Shown here one piece after another: positions 1 through 8,360 of a stretch of 43,516 nt of DNA. The position numbers were made by a program, and so were the translations under genes. The notes beneath the pieces are model-generated. The model was not told the origin of the DNA and did not search any database. It worked only from the letters and a program-made list of their open reading frames with translations. Numbering within the stretch: the stretch's first letter is position 1; every line of letters begins with the position of its first letter. The stretch is from the NCBI GenBank assembly GCA_036721855.1, contig DAIMKF010000015.1:1-43516 (forward strand), written 5' to 3'. The stretch comes from JAHDNZ01 sp036721855 (lineage in GTDB: Bacteria > Bacillota > DTU065).

Positions 1-129
1 CGGATACCTCAGCTTCAGTGAATGTTATTCTGCAAGCAAGTGTAAACTTTGGAAGCGCCGTATACCGAACGGTATGTACGGTGCTGTGGGAGTTCGGCTA
101 CTCAAATAATGGGTAGCCTCCTACCCGAT
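1..129 (+). mobile_element. 3' end of a group IIC intron (domains V and VI)
   Basis: Positions about 54-90 fold into a domain V hairpin (CGCCGTATACC, GAAC loop, GGTATGTACGGTG) that is nearly identical to the known Oceanobacillus iheyensis group IIC intron domain V. A domain VI hairpin follows (GGCTACTC pairing with GGGTAGCC), and the intron probably ends near CCCGAT at 129. The 5' part, with its insertion terminator, lies outside the window. The exact 3' boundary is inferred. Confidence 0.85.
2..109 (+). CDS. Group II intron reverse transcriptase/maturase, C-terminal fragment
   Basis: The frame is open from the window edge to a TAA at 107-109 and encodes about 35 residues, beginning GYLSFSECYS and containing RRIPNGMYGAVG. 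This ending is typical of group IIC intron-encoded proteins, whose reading frame runs through the domain V sequence (the RRxPNGxYGxV block is translated domain V). Only the tail is visible, so whether the upstream reverse-transcriptase, maturase and DNA-binding domains are intact cannot be judged. The intact tail contrasts with the two other introns in this window, which have no usable ORF. Confidence 0.7.
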   Translation, partial: GYLSFSECYSASKCKLWKRRIPNGMYGAVGVRLLK

Positions 130-245
130 TTTAAGATTTATAGATAATTACCTTTTTAAATTAGTACAACTGTCTTATAGTGCTTTTAGCACTTGAGAGG
201 TGTATCTTACGTAGTCTATAGGGAACAGGAAGAGAGGTGTTATTT

Positions 246-1833
246 ATGGCAGAATGCCAAGGCACAATCTATACTGTGCGAAAAGGCGATACTCTGTGGA
301 ACATTGCTCAAAAAAATAATTTGACTGTCGAAACTATTTTAAATGCAAATCCACAAATAACTGATCCAGCGAAACTGCAAATTGGTCAGGAAATATGTCT
401 TCCAGCTGCACCTCCAGGGCCACCTCCACCAGCACAGTGCCCAGGCCAATACTATACAGTGCAAGCAGGAGATACTTTGTATAAGANNNNNNNNNNNNNN
501 NNNNNNNNNNNNNNNNNNNNNNNNNNNNNNNNNNNNNNNNNNNNNNNNNNNNNNNNNNNNNNNNNNNNNNNNNNNNNNNNNNNNNNATCCGCAAATAACC
601 GATCCTAACCGACTGCAGGTAGGTCAAATAATCTGTATCCCGGTAGGTCCCCCAGGCCCCACGCCCCCACCTCCACCGGCACAGTGCCCAGGCCAATACT
701 ATACAGTGCAAGCAGGAGATACTTTGTATAAGATTGCACAACGCTATGGTACTACAGTTGATGCCATTGTAAGGGTAAATCCGCAAATAACCGATCCTAA
801 CCGACTGCAGGTAGGTCAAATAATCTGTATCCCAGTAAGTCTACCCTGTCCTGGACAGCTCTACACTATTCAGGCAGGTGATACCATCTTTAGCATAGCC
901 CAAAGGTTTAATGTAACTGTAGATGCAATTATTGCAGCTAACCCGGGTATAGATCCAAACAATCTTCGCATCGGCCAAGTAATTTGCATACCGACAGGGC
1001 CACCTTGTCCGGGACAGCTCTATACCATCCAGGCAGGTGATACCATCTTTAGCATAGCCCAAAGGTTTAATGTAACTGTAGACGCCATTATAGCAGCTAA
1101 CCCAGGTATAGATCCAAATAATCTTCGCATCGGCCAAGTAATTTGCATACCGACAGGGCCACCTTGTCCGGGACAGCTCTATACCATCCAGGCAGGTGAT
1201 ACCATCTTTAGCATAGCCCAAAGGTTTAATGTAACTGTAGACGCCATTATAGCAGCTAACCCAGGTATAGATCCAAATAATCTTCGCATCGGCCAAGTAA
1301 TTTGCATACCGACAGAGCTACCCTGTCCGGGGATAATTTATACCATTCAAGCAGGAGATACTTTATATAACTTAGCTATTCGTTACAACACCACTGTAAG
1401 CTGTATTCTGCGCTTCAATCCGGGTCTAGATCCAAATAGGCTCCAAATTGGTCAACGCATCTGCATTCCTACAGGGCCATGTGATATAGTTGGTAAGAAA
1501 TGCCAGATATTGATGAGAACCAACTCAGCACCACTTGCTGATGGTTTTGGCATTTATGACTTTGATGCTAACACAGTATCTGTTTTGGCAACTGGTCTTC
1601 CCGATCCGGAAAGTTTAGGTGGTATGGTTTATCGAGTCTTTGTCAGGGATAAAGCTACACTACAATGGCAAGCAGCTACAATGTATATTACACCTGACGG
1701 AGTTTGGGCAGGTATTGTACGTTTACCTAAGGCCTTAGAACTCTATGATTTTGTTTATGTATCAGCAGAACAAAGAGATTCAACTAGCCCTATTGGTGTA
1801 ATTGTCTTAAGAGGAGATATCTCTAAAGCTTAA
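246..1833 (+). CDS. Multi-LysM protein, probably spore-associated (interrupted by assembly gap)
   Basis: This peptidoglycan-binding repeat protein has at least seven LysM modules (pattern YTVQAGDT...NP.I.DP..L.IGQ.ICIP), each separated by a short Cys-Pro-rich linker. They are followed by a unique domain of about 110 residues that starts near CDIVGKKCQI. There is no signal peptide, which fits LysM proteins loaded onto the forespore from the mother cell (SafA/SpoVID-like logic) rather than secreted ones. The start is ATG 246 behind AGAGAGG; a GTG at 237 lies in the ribosome site. The 100-N gap at 487-586 puts the two halves in different frames, so the gene is one CDS with a gap of the wrong length. 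Modules 4-6 are near-identical at DNA level. A terminator and then a group II intron follow directly. Confidence 0.85.
487..586. other. Assembly gap (100 N) inside LysM repeats
   Basis: Exactly 100 Ns, the usual placeholder for a gap of unknown length, lie inside a tandem LysM module. The flanking frames require a true length divisible by three. The neighbouring copy would bridge the same two flanks with 45 nt, which makes 45, or 45 plus whole repeat units (about 192 nt each), the likely real length. Confidence 0.95.
847..1323 (+). repeat. Three tandem 159-bp LysM coding repeats
   Basis: Units start at 847, 1006 and 1165, each 53 codons (CPGQLYTIQAGDTIFSIAQ...). Units two and three are identical except for the last few bases. 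Unit one differs by scattered, mostly synonymous changes. The pattern indicates recent in-frame duplication or homogenisation. Confidence 0.95.
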
Positions 1834-1837
1834 TTTT

Positions 1838-1867
1838 AGGAGTGTTAGCTAGCTAACACTCCTTTTT
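1838..1867 (+). terminator. Rho-independent terminator after LysM gene
   Basis: A perfect 26-nt palindrome (13-nt arms starting AGGAGTGTTAGCT) is followed by five Ts. It begins 4 nt after the LysM stop codon, and the group IIC intron starts right behind it. Confidence 0.92.
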
Positions 1868-1870
1868 ATG

Positions 1871-2511
1871 GTTCGCCCAGCATGGGCATAATCTAATCGG
1901 TGAAAGACGACCGTAATGTGTCCTGATAGTGGGGAAACATACAGCCAATGACAAGGGTGTCCATGGCGAGGTGGAAGGAAGTCTGATGGCAAACCCCTGG
2001 TCTGACGAACAGAAGTCACATATAAGGCATGGCAAATCGGGTAAGGTTGCCATACATACTGAAGCCCTATAACTATCCGAAGATATGCTGTGTAGACTGT
2101 GGCAGATAGATGGGGGGAAAGATAATGTACCTTAACTAGGGAGGTCTGCATGATAAGCTTTGCAGAGCGATAGAATATTTGCTCCTTAGTAACCCATATT
2201 GAAAGGTATGGTTAAACATGAAGAAGTCAGCTCAAGTCGTAGCACCTAAGAAACCTATGAAAGTAGGTAGAGGAAAGGACTTGACGGTTAGGATAAGACA
2301 GAGACTACTTATCTGATACTTGAAGATAGCGGTTTCTCGAAAGAGGTTACTTATTTTAGGGTAGGTTGGAAACCGAGAGTAAAGGATAAGAACGCTTAGA
2401 GTTAGGAATAGGTAGTACAAGGCATAGGCAATCTTAGACGAAACGCTGTATACGAAACGGTACATACGGTGTTGTTGGAGGATGGCGGTTAGCCACCACC
2501 TTCTACCAGAA
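1871..2511 (+). mobile_element. Group IIC intron with deleted/degenerate ORF
   Basis: The 5' end GTTCGCCCAGCATGGGC, followed by conserved domain I blocks (AAGGGTGTCC, GGCAAACC.CTGGTCTGA, GAAGTCACATATAAGGC), matches the group IIC intron core known from Oceanobacillus. The domain III/IV junction (GAAGTCAGCTCAAGTCGTAG) is present. Domain V is near 2445-2480 (CGCTGTATACGAAACGGT) and domain VI is near 2482-2511. Total length is about 640 nt. Domain IV holds only about 190 nt with stops in all frames, so the reverse transcriptase is gone. Insertion immediately behind a terminator is the known site preference of this class. Boundaries are approximate. Confidence 0.88.
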
Positions 2512-2545
2512 TGTTGTTAAAAATATGTGTGTTTAATAAGCAAAC

Positions 2546-2570
2546 AGGACTGCTATCTTGTAGCAGTCCT
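2546..2570 (-). terminator. Terminator hairpin for the GHL10-type gene
   Basis: AGGACTGCTA pairs with TAGCAGTCCT around a short loop, just beyond the stop codon of the minus-strand gene. The downstream T-tract is weak (GTTTG), so this is a probable rather than a perfect terminator. Confidence 0.6.
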
Positions 2571-2577
2571 TACGCTT

Positions 2578-4233
2578 TTAATTATAAGAGATCGGAGTAT
2601 AGGAGTAAGAAGAAGCGAGATGTTTAAACATTTCCAGCAAACTTCTTGCTCTTTTTATTTCTAGTACAACTCTTTGGCTAGCTTTCCCTAAATTAGGAGC
2701 GTCACGTAAAAGGGAATCTAAGTTTTTAATTTCGGTTAATAAAGCTATTTTTTCGGACTCGCTACCTTCTTTTAAGTCTCTTTCCGGCCAAGGTCTAAGA
2801 GAAAGATGAGCTATGCTAGAAGCTGCCTGGTTTAATTTAGTGTCCCAATGGTTAATAATTTCCTGGTCTAGTCCGGAAATAGGCGCAGTTAATTTTAACC
2901 GTAAGGCTAGATCTTCAAGAATAAGAGCAGCTGCTTTTTGAGGGTCTCTTATAGTCAGTGTGGCTTGCTCTCTATAAGGTCCATCTTTGAGGAAGGTTTC
3001 TTTATTATCTTTTAAATGGATGGCAGAAAAACTAGCCTGTCCGGTAAATGGTAAATCATGTGAGACTTCGATCTGTCTTACATACTCCTCACCGGTCCAG
3101 TTATAAAGACCCATGCCCGGAAGGGTAATGGCTTTATTTTTAATAATATTATTATCTTTGTCAATTATTTCTTTGAACTGTTCGGCATAAAGCGAATAAC
3201 TCATTAACATGAGGGAATGAATAAATCTATTCTCAACCCAATGTTTTTGATCTTGAGCAATATTAATTTTACCCCATTCATAAGGCGAACCTACGGCAGC
3301 TGAAACAATTAGGCTGGGATTAATTGCTCTTATTTCTTTGGTAGCTCGATCAACAAAGCTGCTGATAAACTGGGATTTGTATTCCAGATAGCGTGTATTT
3401 AATGGGGATGTAGGAGAAATATCTTTTGGTCTAACCCCATAAAAACTTTCAAAGATGTTGCTGATTAGATCACCATAGCCAAAACCTACACTAAAGCGAA
3501 CATAATCCATATGGATACCATCAACATCGTAAGTGGCTATCTCCTTTAGTACGGAAATAAGTCGTTCTCTTATAACCGGTGAAGCTGGGGAAAGAAAAGC
3601 CTGACCATAGATGTTAATATAATTTCCATCTATATCACGATCAAAGACCGTCAAATCGTTAATAAAAAGGTCCATTCCAGAATCCAAACCAAACAAGACA
3701 ACCAAAGGGTGGATTTCCATGCCTAGTCGATGGGCTTCTTCAACCATATCGGCCAGTAAATCTCCTTTATACAGAGATTTAAATTTATAGTGTTGGGGAA
3801 CAACCTTGCTCGGGTAGATGCTTTGGCCCTGGTTATAAACATCGGGAATAATTAAGTTAAAGTTTAGAGAATGAAGCCATTCCATCATCTTTTTGACATC
3901 ATTTTTAGTGTTAATGTTAGCCATATAGATGTTATCAATCCAAATAGCACGAGTTTCAATTTTTTGAGATTCAAAGGTCAATAAATAGGTAGCAGTTAGT
4001 TTTTCATCGAACTCTTGCTGTTTTTGTATTTCTTCAGAATAAGTGTTAAGGATTTCTTCTAATTGAGTCAGCTCTTCAATGTTTTGGTTAATTGTTCTAT
4101 AATCTAAGAGATCAAGGTTATTTTGCCGGTTTTCAACTCTCTTTTTAAGTTGATTTAAAGTTACGGGAGCAGATTGGACTACTAAGGACATAATTGATAT
4201 TGCAAGTGGAACAAACAACCAATATTTAATCAT
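2578..4233 (-). CDS. Secreted glycoside-hydrolase-like protein (GHL10/DUF187 family)
   Basis: The 551-residue protein has an N-terminal signal peptide (hydrophobic residues 5-20, AQSAP-like cleavage region, no lipobox Cys), then a coiled Gln/Glu-rich stretch to about residue 90, then a TIM-barrel domain from ETRAIWIDN. Blocks LNFNLIIPDVYNQGQ, LGMEIHPLVV, VDGIHMDYVRF and LIVSAAVG are characteristic of GHL10-type proteins, which are related to glycosidases and often act on cell-wall or exopolysaccharide glycans. Substrate is unknown. The ATG is preceded by GAAGGTG. It is transcribed alone, divergently from the next gene, across an intergenic region with a 20-bp palindrome. Family assignment is firm; enzymatic activity is inferred. 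Confidence 0.8.
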   Translation of the reverse strand: MIKYWLFVPLAISIMSLVVQSAPVTLNQLKKRVENRQNNLDLLDYRTINQNIEELTQLEEILNTYSEEIQKQQEFDEKLTATYLLTFESQKIETRAIWIDNIYMANINTKNDVKKMMEWLHSLNFNLIIPDVYNQGQSIYPSKVVPQHYKFKSLYKGDLLADMVEEAHRLGMEIHPLVVLFGLDSGMDLFINDLTVFDRDIDGNYINIYGQAFLSPASPVIRERLISVLKEIATYDVDGIHMDYVRFSVGFGYGDLISNIFESFYGVRPKDISPTSPLNTRYLEYKSQFISSFVDRATKEIRAINPSLIVSAAVGSPYEWGKINIAQDQKHWVENRFIHSLMLMSYSLYAEQFKEIIDKDNNIIKNKAITLPGMGLYNWTGEEYVRQIEVSHDLPFTGQASFSAIHLKDNKETFLKDGPYREQATLTIRDPQKAAALILEDLALRLKLTAPISGLDQEIINHWDTKLNQAASSIAHLSLRPWPERDLKEGSESEKIALLTEIKNLDSLLRDAPNLGKASQRVVLEIKRARSLLEMFKHLASSYSYTPISYN

Positions 4234-4307
4234 TGTCGCACCTTCTTTCTATGTAAATAACAGGACAACTTTAAGTAAGTCTACTCTTAGAATAACAAAA
4301 GCTAAGC

Positions 4308-4327
4308 AATTGTAAAGCTTTACAATT
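4308..4327. promoter_or_regulatory. 20-bp perfect palindrome, candidate operator
   Basis: AATTGTAAAGCTTTACAATT is a perfect inverted repeat in the divergent intergenic region. The core TGTAAAGCTTTACA resembles catabolite/LacI-family operators except that the centre is GC instead of CG. On the minus strand its TTTACA half could be the -35 of a TTTACA-16-TATTCT promoter for the glycosidase-like gene. The binding protein is unknown. Confidence 0.45.
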
Positions 4328-4463
4328 AAAAGGCGCAGTTTATGCATATTATCAGGCTAAATTAGTGATTTAGGACGATTATCGTGAAATATTATACCAG
4401 TTGTGTATTTTAGGTGGGAAAAAGCTTTTTAATAGAGAAATAAAAAACGAGGGAGTGAATAAT

Positions 4464-4892
4464 ATGCGTATAAAACTCTTTTTAGTTGCAAGTATAATTT
4501 TAATGTTATCTTTGGGAGTAGGGGCAAGATTAATTATAGGTATTAGAGCCGTAATAAGTGGTAATATACTGCCTACTTTGATTGTAGGATATGAGCATGA
4601 ATCCGGACATGGTCTACAAATATCAGCCGGTGTATTACCAGGTGGAAAAGACAAATTCCTTTTAAGAGGTGAATTAGGCTACACCTATAAGTATAAAAAT
4701 GTAATGGTAGGAATTGGCAGAGGCATAACTAGGTATGGTGCAAACAATATACCTGTCTTTGATGATCATATTAAAATGGCCTATTTACATCCCTTAAAAA
4801 ACAATACCTCACTTGATTTAGGGACCACTCTTTCCCTTGGTATGACAGGCCAAGGGCTGGCTTTTTGGGGTGGATTTAACAAAAATTACTAA
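4464..4892 (+). CDS. Small exported protein with beta-barrel-like pattern
   Basis: The 142-residue protein was not recognised. The start is ATG 4464, behind GAGGGAG; the frame is open further upstream but without a ribosome site. Residues 1-22 form a signal peptide (MRIKLFLVASIILMLSLGVGA). The mature part alternates hydrophobic and polar or aromatic residues (LRGELGYTYKYKNVMVGIG) and ends in an aromatic residue (FNKNY), as short outer-membrane barrels do. It is monocistronic, and no terminator is obvious. It could equally be a soluble beta-rich secreted protein; the barrel reading depends on the organism having an outer membrane. Confidence 0.55.
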   Translation: MRIKLFLVASIILMLSLGVGARLIIGIRAVISGNILPTLIVGYEHESGHGLQISAGVLPGGKDKFLLRGELGYTYKYKNVMVGIGRGITRYGANNIPVFDDHIKMAYLHPLKNNTSLDLGTTLSLGMTGQGLAFWGGFNKNY

Positions 4893-5021
4893 ACTAAGAA
4901 AAAAATCTCTTTTCATTTCTAAGACATAGAGGTAATATTGACTTTACAAAGGATATTTAAATCTTTTTCAGTTATAATATGCAATTAGTTTGCATAGAAA
5001 GAAAAAAAATACAGAAAAGGG

Positions 5022-5050
5022 TTGACTATCGGCTGGAGAGACAGTATAAT
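5022..5050 (+). promoter_or_regulatory. Sigma-A type promoter of the amino-acid ABC operon
   Basis: TTGACT (5022-5027), a 17-bp spacer and TATAAT (5045-5050) lie about 40 bp before the TTG start of the binding-protein gene. Confidence 0.85.
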
Positions 5051-5088
5051 TATGCAAAAGATGTGAAATTGAAGGGAGATTTATACAG

Positions 5089-5814
5089 TTGAAAAAATCA
5101 TATTTGGTTATTTGCCTAGCTCTTTTGTTGTCTATGAGTGCTTTTGCGGAAACTTGGATAGTTGCAGGTGATTTTACATTTCCTCCATTTACTTGGGATG
5201 AGGATGGTAAAGGCAATTACAAAGGATACGAGATTGATCTAGCCAAAGCTCTGGCCAAAGAGATGGGGGTAGAGTTAAAACTTACCAATGCTGCTTGGTC
5301 TGGACTGATTCCTGGCTTAAATAATGGTAACTATGATGCGTTAATTACAGCTATGACTATTACAGAGGAGAGAAAACTAGCCGTAGATTTTTCAGACCCT
5401 TATATAAAAGTCGGTCTAGTTGTAGTTAATAAACCAAATCGCAACGATATTAAAAATCTTGACGATCTAAAAGGTAAAACAGTAGCTGTACAAATCGGTG
5501 CAACCGGGGATCTGGCAGCAACTGACATGAAAGGGGTTAAAAAAGTTCTCCGCTATGAGACTGCACCGGAAGCATTCCAGGCTGTTTTAAATGGCCATGC
5601 AGATGCCTCGATTATGGATGGCCCCGTTGCACGGGACTTTATTAAAAAAGAACCTGTGCTTAAGATTGCTGTACCTGAGTTTACTGAAGAGCTTTACGGT
5701 GTTGTCTTGAAAAAAGGCAACACAAAAATGTTAAATCGAGTTAATGCGGCGCTTAAGAAACTTAAAGAAAACGGCACTCTGGATGCTATTTATAATAATT
5801 GGTTTGCTAAATAA
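5089..5814 (+). CDS. Amino-acid ABC transporter substrate-binding protein (family 3)
   Basis: The 241-residue periplasmic-type binding protein belongs to the polar amino-acid (His/Gln/Arg) family. It has a signal peptide (about 20 residues, cleavage after SAFA) but no Cys lipobox, which is unusual for a monoderm Firmicute. The mature protein carries family-3 landmarks: FPPFTWDEDGKGNYKGYEIDLAKALA, WSGLIPGLNNGNYDALI, MTITEERKLAVDFSDPY and the hinge VAVQIGATGD. The start is TTG 5089 behind GAAGGGAG. The permease and ATPase follow, completing a transporter; the exact substrate cannot be read from sequence. A hairpin after the stop probably favours excess binding protein. Confidence 0.92.
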   Translation: MKKSYLVICLALLLSMSAFAETWIVAGDFTFPPFTWDEDGKGNYKGYEIDLAKALAKEMGVELKLTNAAWSGLIPGLNNGNYDALITAMTITEERKLAVDFSDPYIKVGLVVVNKPNRNDIKNLDDLKGKTVAVQIGATGDLAATDMKGVKKVLRYETAPEAFQAVLNGHADASIMDGPVARDFIKKEPVLKIAVPEFTEELYGVVLKKGNTKMLNRVNAALKKLKENGTLDAIYNNWFAK

Positions 5815-5830
5815 AAAGATAAAAATTGCA

Positions 5831-5853
5831 GACCGTCGCCAAAGGCGACGGTC
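5831..5853 (+). promoter_or_regulatory. Intercistronic stem-loop between binding protein and permease genes
   Basis: GACCGTCGCC and GGCGACGGTC pair perfectly over 10 bp around an AAA loop, 16 nt after the stop codon. No T-run follows, so it is more likely an mRNA-stabilising or partial attenuation element than a full terminator. Such hairpins are common behind binding-protein genes. Confidence 0.7.
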
Positions 5854-5878
5854 TTAGGTTGTCTGAGGGGGTATAAGT

Positions 5879-6550
5879 GTGGGTATTTACAAATGGTTAT
5901 TATATGTCTATAAAAAGCTGCCACTGCTTGCCGAAGGGACACTACTTACTTTAGAACTTACTTTTATAGCGGTTAGCTTAGGGTTTGTGATAGGCACTTT
6001 TGCCGGGATCGCTAGACTTTCTAAAAACAGATTTGTAAAAGCCATAGCGGCAATATATATCGATTTTATTCGAGGCACACCTCTTTTGGTGCAGATTCTC
6101 CTTGTCTATATGGGGCTACCTCAAATAATTGGTAAACCCATACCGGCGATGCTTGCAGCTATTGTTTCTTTATCTATTAATAGCGGTGCTTATGTAGCGG
6201 AGATTGTCAGAGCAGGTATCCAATCAGTAGATAAAGGACAAATGGAAGCATCTCGTTCGCTAGGTATGACACATAGGCAGACAATGTGCTACATCATTTT
6301 GCCACAAGCTTTTAGAAGAATCATCCCTCCTTTGGGGAATGAGTTTATTGCCATGCTTAAAGACTCATCACTGGTATCAGTGATTGCCTTAGAAGAATTG
6401 ATGCGCAAAGCACAGCTTGTTTATACAAGAGATTATCGACCTTTTGATATTCTCTTTGCAGTTTCAATTATTTATCTTATAATGACCTTAAGTATCTCTC
6501 AGCTAGTACGTTATTCCGAGAGGAGGCTTAGAGTCAGTGACAAACAATGA
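5879..6550 (+). CDS. Amino-acid ABC transporter permease
   Basis: The 223-residue membrane protein has about five transmembrane helices and the HisM/GlnP-type permease signature. Markers are FIRGTPLLVQILLVYMGLP, the SGAYVAEIVRAGIQSVDKGQMEASRSLGM coupling region and the EAA loop followed by LPQAFRRIIPPLGNEFI. It forms the membrane channel of the transporter with the flanking binding protein and ATPase. The start is GTG (5879, or 5877 in another frame) behind a GAGGGGG ribosome site. Its 3' end overlaps the ATPase gene by 14 nt, indicating translational coupling. Confidence 0.92.
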   Translation: MGIYKWLLYVYKKLPLLAEGTLLTLELTFIAVSLGFVIGTFAGIARLSKNRFVKAIAAIYIDFIRGTPLLVQILLVYMGLPQIIGKPIPAMLAAIVSLSINSGAYVAEIVRAGIQSVDKGQMEASRSLGMTHRQTMCYIILPQAFRRIIPPLGNEFIAMLKDSSLVSVIALEELMRKAQLVYTRDYRPFDILFAVSIIYLIMTLSISQLVRYSERRLRVSDKQ

Positions 6551-7289
6551 TGTCAAAAGTGATGCTGTGATAGAAACTATGGACTTAAAAAAAGAGTTTA
6601 ACGGTATTGAGGTTTTAAAAGGGATTTCGATAAAGATTCAAAAACAAGAAGTTGTTTGTATTATTGGACCTTCAGGATCAGGCAAAAGTACGTTTTTACG
6701 TTGCTTAAACCTTTTAGAAAAGCCTACCTCCGGTCAAATCTTTATCGAAGGAATTGATATTACTTCCACAGGTTGTAATATTGATTTAATTAGGACTAAT
6801 ATGGGTATGGTTTTTCAGAATTTCAATCTTTTCCCTCATATGAGTGTAATAGACAATATTACCTTAGGTCCTAGAAAAGTTAAAAAAACGCCTCGAGAAA
6901 CAGCCAATAAAGAGGCTATGATTCTTTTGGGTAAGGTTGATCTTAAAGAAAAGGCTAACAGCTATCCTGAAGAATTATCCGGAGGGCAGAAACAGCGAGT
7001 TGCCATAGCTAGAGCTTTAGCTATGCAACCAAAAGTAATGCTTTTTGATGAACCTACTTCAGCTTTGGATCCGGAGATGATTGGCGAGGTTTTAGATGTT
7101 ATGAAGAGTTTAGCCTACGAGGGCATGACTATGGTTGTGGTGACTCATGAGATGGGTTTTGCTAAAGAAGTGTCAGACAGGGTGCTTTTTATTGATGATG
7201 GCTTAATATTAGAAGACAATAAACCGGAACTGCTGTTTAAAAATCCTGAAAATCCAAGGACCAAGTCCTTTTTATCAAAAGTTCTATGA
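6537..7289 (+). CDS. Amino-acid ABC transporter ATP-binding protein
   Basis: The 250-residue ATPase energises the transporter. Walker A GPSGSGKST is at residues 44-52, the Q-loop is VFQNFNLFPH, the signature is LSGGQKQR, Walker B is VMLFDEPTSALDP and the switch His is in VVTHEMGF, all intact. This is the GlnQ/HisP subfamily. The GTG start (6537) follows GGAGG by about 10 nt and lies inside the permease gene. The stop overlaps the ATG of the EamA gene (ATGA). Confidence 0.95.
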   Translation: MTNNDVKSDAVIETMDLKKEFNGIEVLKGISIKIQKQEVVCIIGPSGSGKSTFLRCLNLLEKPTSGQIFIEGIDITSTGCNIDLIRTNMGMVFQNFNLFPHMSVIDNITLGPRKVKKTPRETANKEAMILLGKVDLKEKANSYPEELSGGQKQRVAIARALAMQPKVMLFDEPTSALDPEMIGEVLDVMKSLAYEGMTMVVVTHEMGFAKEVSDRVLFIDDGLILEDNKPELLFKNPENPRTKSFLSKVL

Positions 7290-8161
7290 CCAAAACAAGA
7301 GCTCATCGGAGTTTGGTAGCCCTTACTCTTATCTGGGGAATGAGTTTTTTAGTTTTAAGTGACGGAGTAAAGGAACTCGCTCCGGAGACTCTTCTATTTT
7401 GGCGTTTTCTAGTTGCAGCAGTAGCTCTTTTAGGTATTGTTTTTATTAAAAAAGCCCATTTACCCTGGAAAGAAGGCTTTATTGCTAGCATTATGTTTAG
7501 CATAGCCTATTATGCTCAGACTAAAGGTATGCTTTATACGAGTCCTGCTGTGGCTGCTTTTTTAACCGGCTTGCTAGTAATTTTTACACCTTTAGTCGAA
7601 GGGGTTACATCTAGGAAAATGCCGGAGATAAAGGTATGGCTTGGCAGTATCAGTGCCTTAATTGGGACTTACCTTCTAGTAGGTGGAGATAAAGATGCTC
7701 AACTTATTGGCATTATACTTCAAGTAATCTGTGCTCTCTTTTTTGCGGTACATCTTGTTTATATAGGCAGCAAAAAAGAACTCGATCCTGTTGCCTTTGT
7801 GGCTGTGCAATGTATTTTCATGACAGTCTTTTTTGCAAGTCTTGCAGGAGTAAAACAAACTCTGGCTTGGCCTTCTTGCTCAAGTCTTTTTAGAGTCATG
7901 TATTTAGGTCTGTTAGCGACAGCTTTAGGTTTGTCGATTCAAGTACAAGCCCAAAAAAAGATTTCACCAAGTGAGGCCAGTCTTATCTTTAGTCTAGAAC
8001 CAGTTTTTGCTACCATTTTTTCCGCAATCTTACTCCATAACACGATAACCTGGCGTTCTTTTCTCGGAATGGCATTGATCTTTATGGCTTCGCTAGCAGT
8101 TGATTTTAATTGCAAGTGGCAATCAAAAAGTATTGTATCACGATATGAAAGTGAGCTTTAA
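7286..8161 (+). CDS. EamA/DMT-family transporter
   Basis: The 291-residue integral membrane protein has about ten predicted helices in two EamA repeats (WGMSFLVLSDGVKELAPETLLFWRFL... and ...SPSEASLIFSLEPVFATIFSAILL). The DMT superfamily exports or exchanges metabolites, often amino acids. It overlaps the ABC ATPase gene by four bases (ATGA), so it belongs to the same operon. This suggests paired uptake and efflux of amino-acid-like compounds. Substrate is unknown. Its stop codon lies inside the terminator stem. Confidence 0.88.
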   Translation: MTKTRAHRSLVALTLIWGMSFLVLSDGVKELAPETLLFWRFLVAAVALLGIVFIKKAHLPWKEGFIASIMFSIAYYAQTKGMLYTSPAVAAFLTGLLVIFTPLVEGVTSRKMPEIKVWLGSISALIGTYLLVGGDKDAQLIGIILQVICALFFAVHLVYIGSKKELDPVAFVAVQCIFMTVFFASLAGVKQTLAWPSCSSLFRVMYLGLLATALGLSIQVQAQKKISPSEASLIFSLEPVFATIFSAILLHNTITWRSFLGMALIFMASLAVDFNCKWQSKSIVSRYESEL

Positions 8162-8186
8162 GTTATTAACTGAGCCCACTTTTTTT
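8148..8186 (+). terminator. Terminator of the amino-acid ABC/EamA operon
   Basis: AAAGTG...GCT pairs with AGC...CACTTT across a loop of about 17 nt, followed by a run of Ts at 8180-8186. It overlaps the end of the EamA coding sequence. Confidence 0.75.
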
Positions 8187-8212
8187 GGTAGAATTACGGT
8201 TCTTTGTGAGGC

Positions 8213-8240
8213 TTTACTTTAGATATAAATATTATATAAT
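8213..8240 (+). promoter_or_regulatory. Possible promoter of the LacI-type regulator gene
   Basis: TATAAT at 8235-8240 has TTTACT 16 bp upstream (8213-8218). It leaves a leader of about 115 nt before the TTG start. The -35 is imperfect. Confidence 0.5.
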
Positions 8241-8360
8241 TGGCTTATACGGGTACGGGATTTATTGGTAAATCTAATCTAATAAAATACCGGCAAGATA
8301 CCTGGCAAATAATCTTAATATTGCTCCATGGGAAAAAGACATTTTAAAGGAGTGTAGCCT

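Noticed and set aside
382..608. Separate overlapping ORFs on either side of the N gap
   Set aside because: They are the two halves of one LysM gene thrown out of frame by the placeholder length.
841..1296. 150-codon minus-strand ORF with three near-identical repeats
   Set aside because: It is the reverse complement of the tandem LysM units; the periodic coding on the plus strand creates an open antisense frame. It has no ribosome site or family match.
847..1323. Direct repeats considered as a CRISPR array
   Set aside because: Units are contiguous, coding, 159 bp long and have no unique spacers.
1849..2465. Minus-strand ORFs of 60-100 codons inside the second intron
   Set aside because: They run antisense to conserved group II intron RNA structure and match nothing recognisable.
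4938..4978. TTGACT and TATAAT upstream of the amino-acid binding protein gene
   Set aside because: The spacing is 29 bp, too long for a sigma-A promoter; a correct pair with 17-bp spacing lies at 5022-5050.
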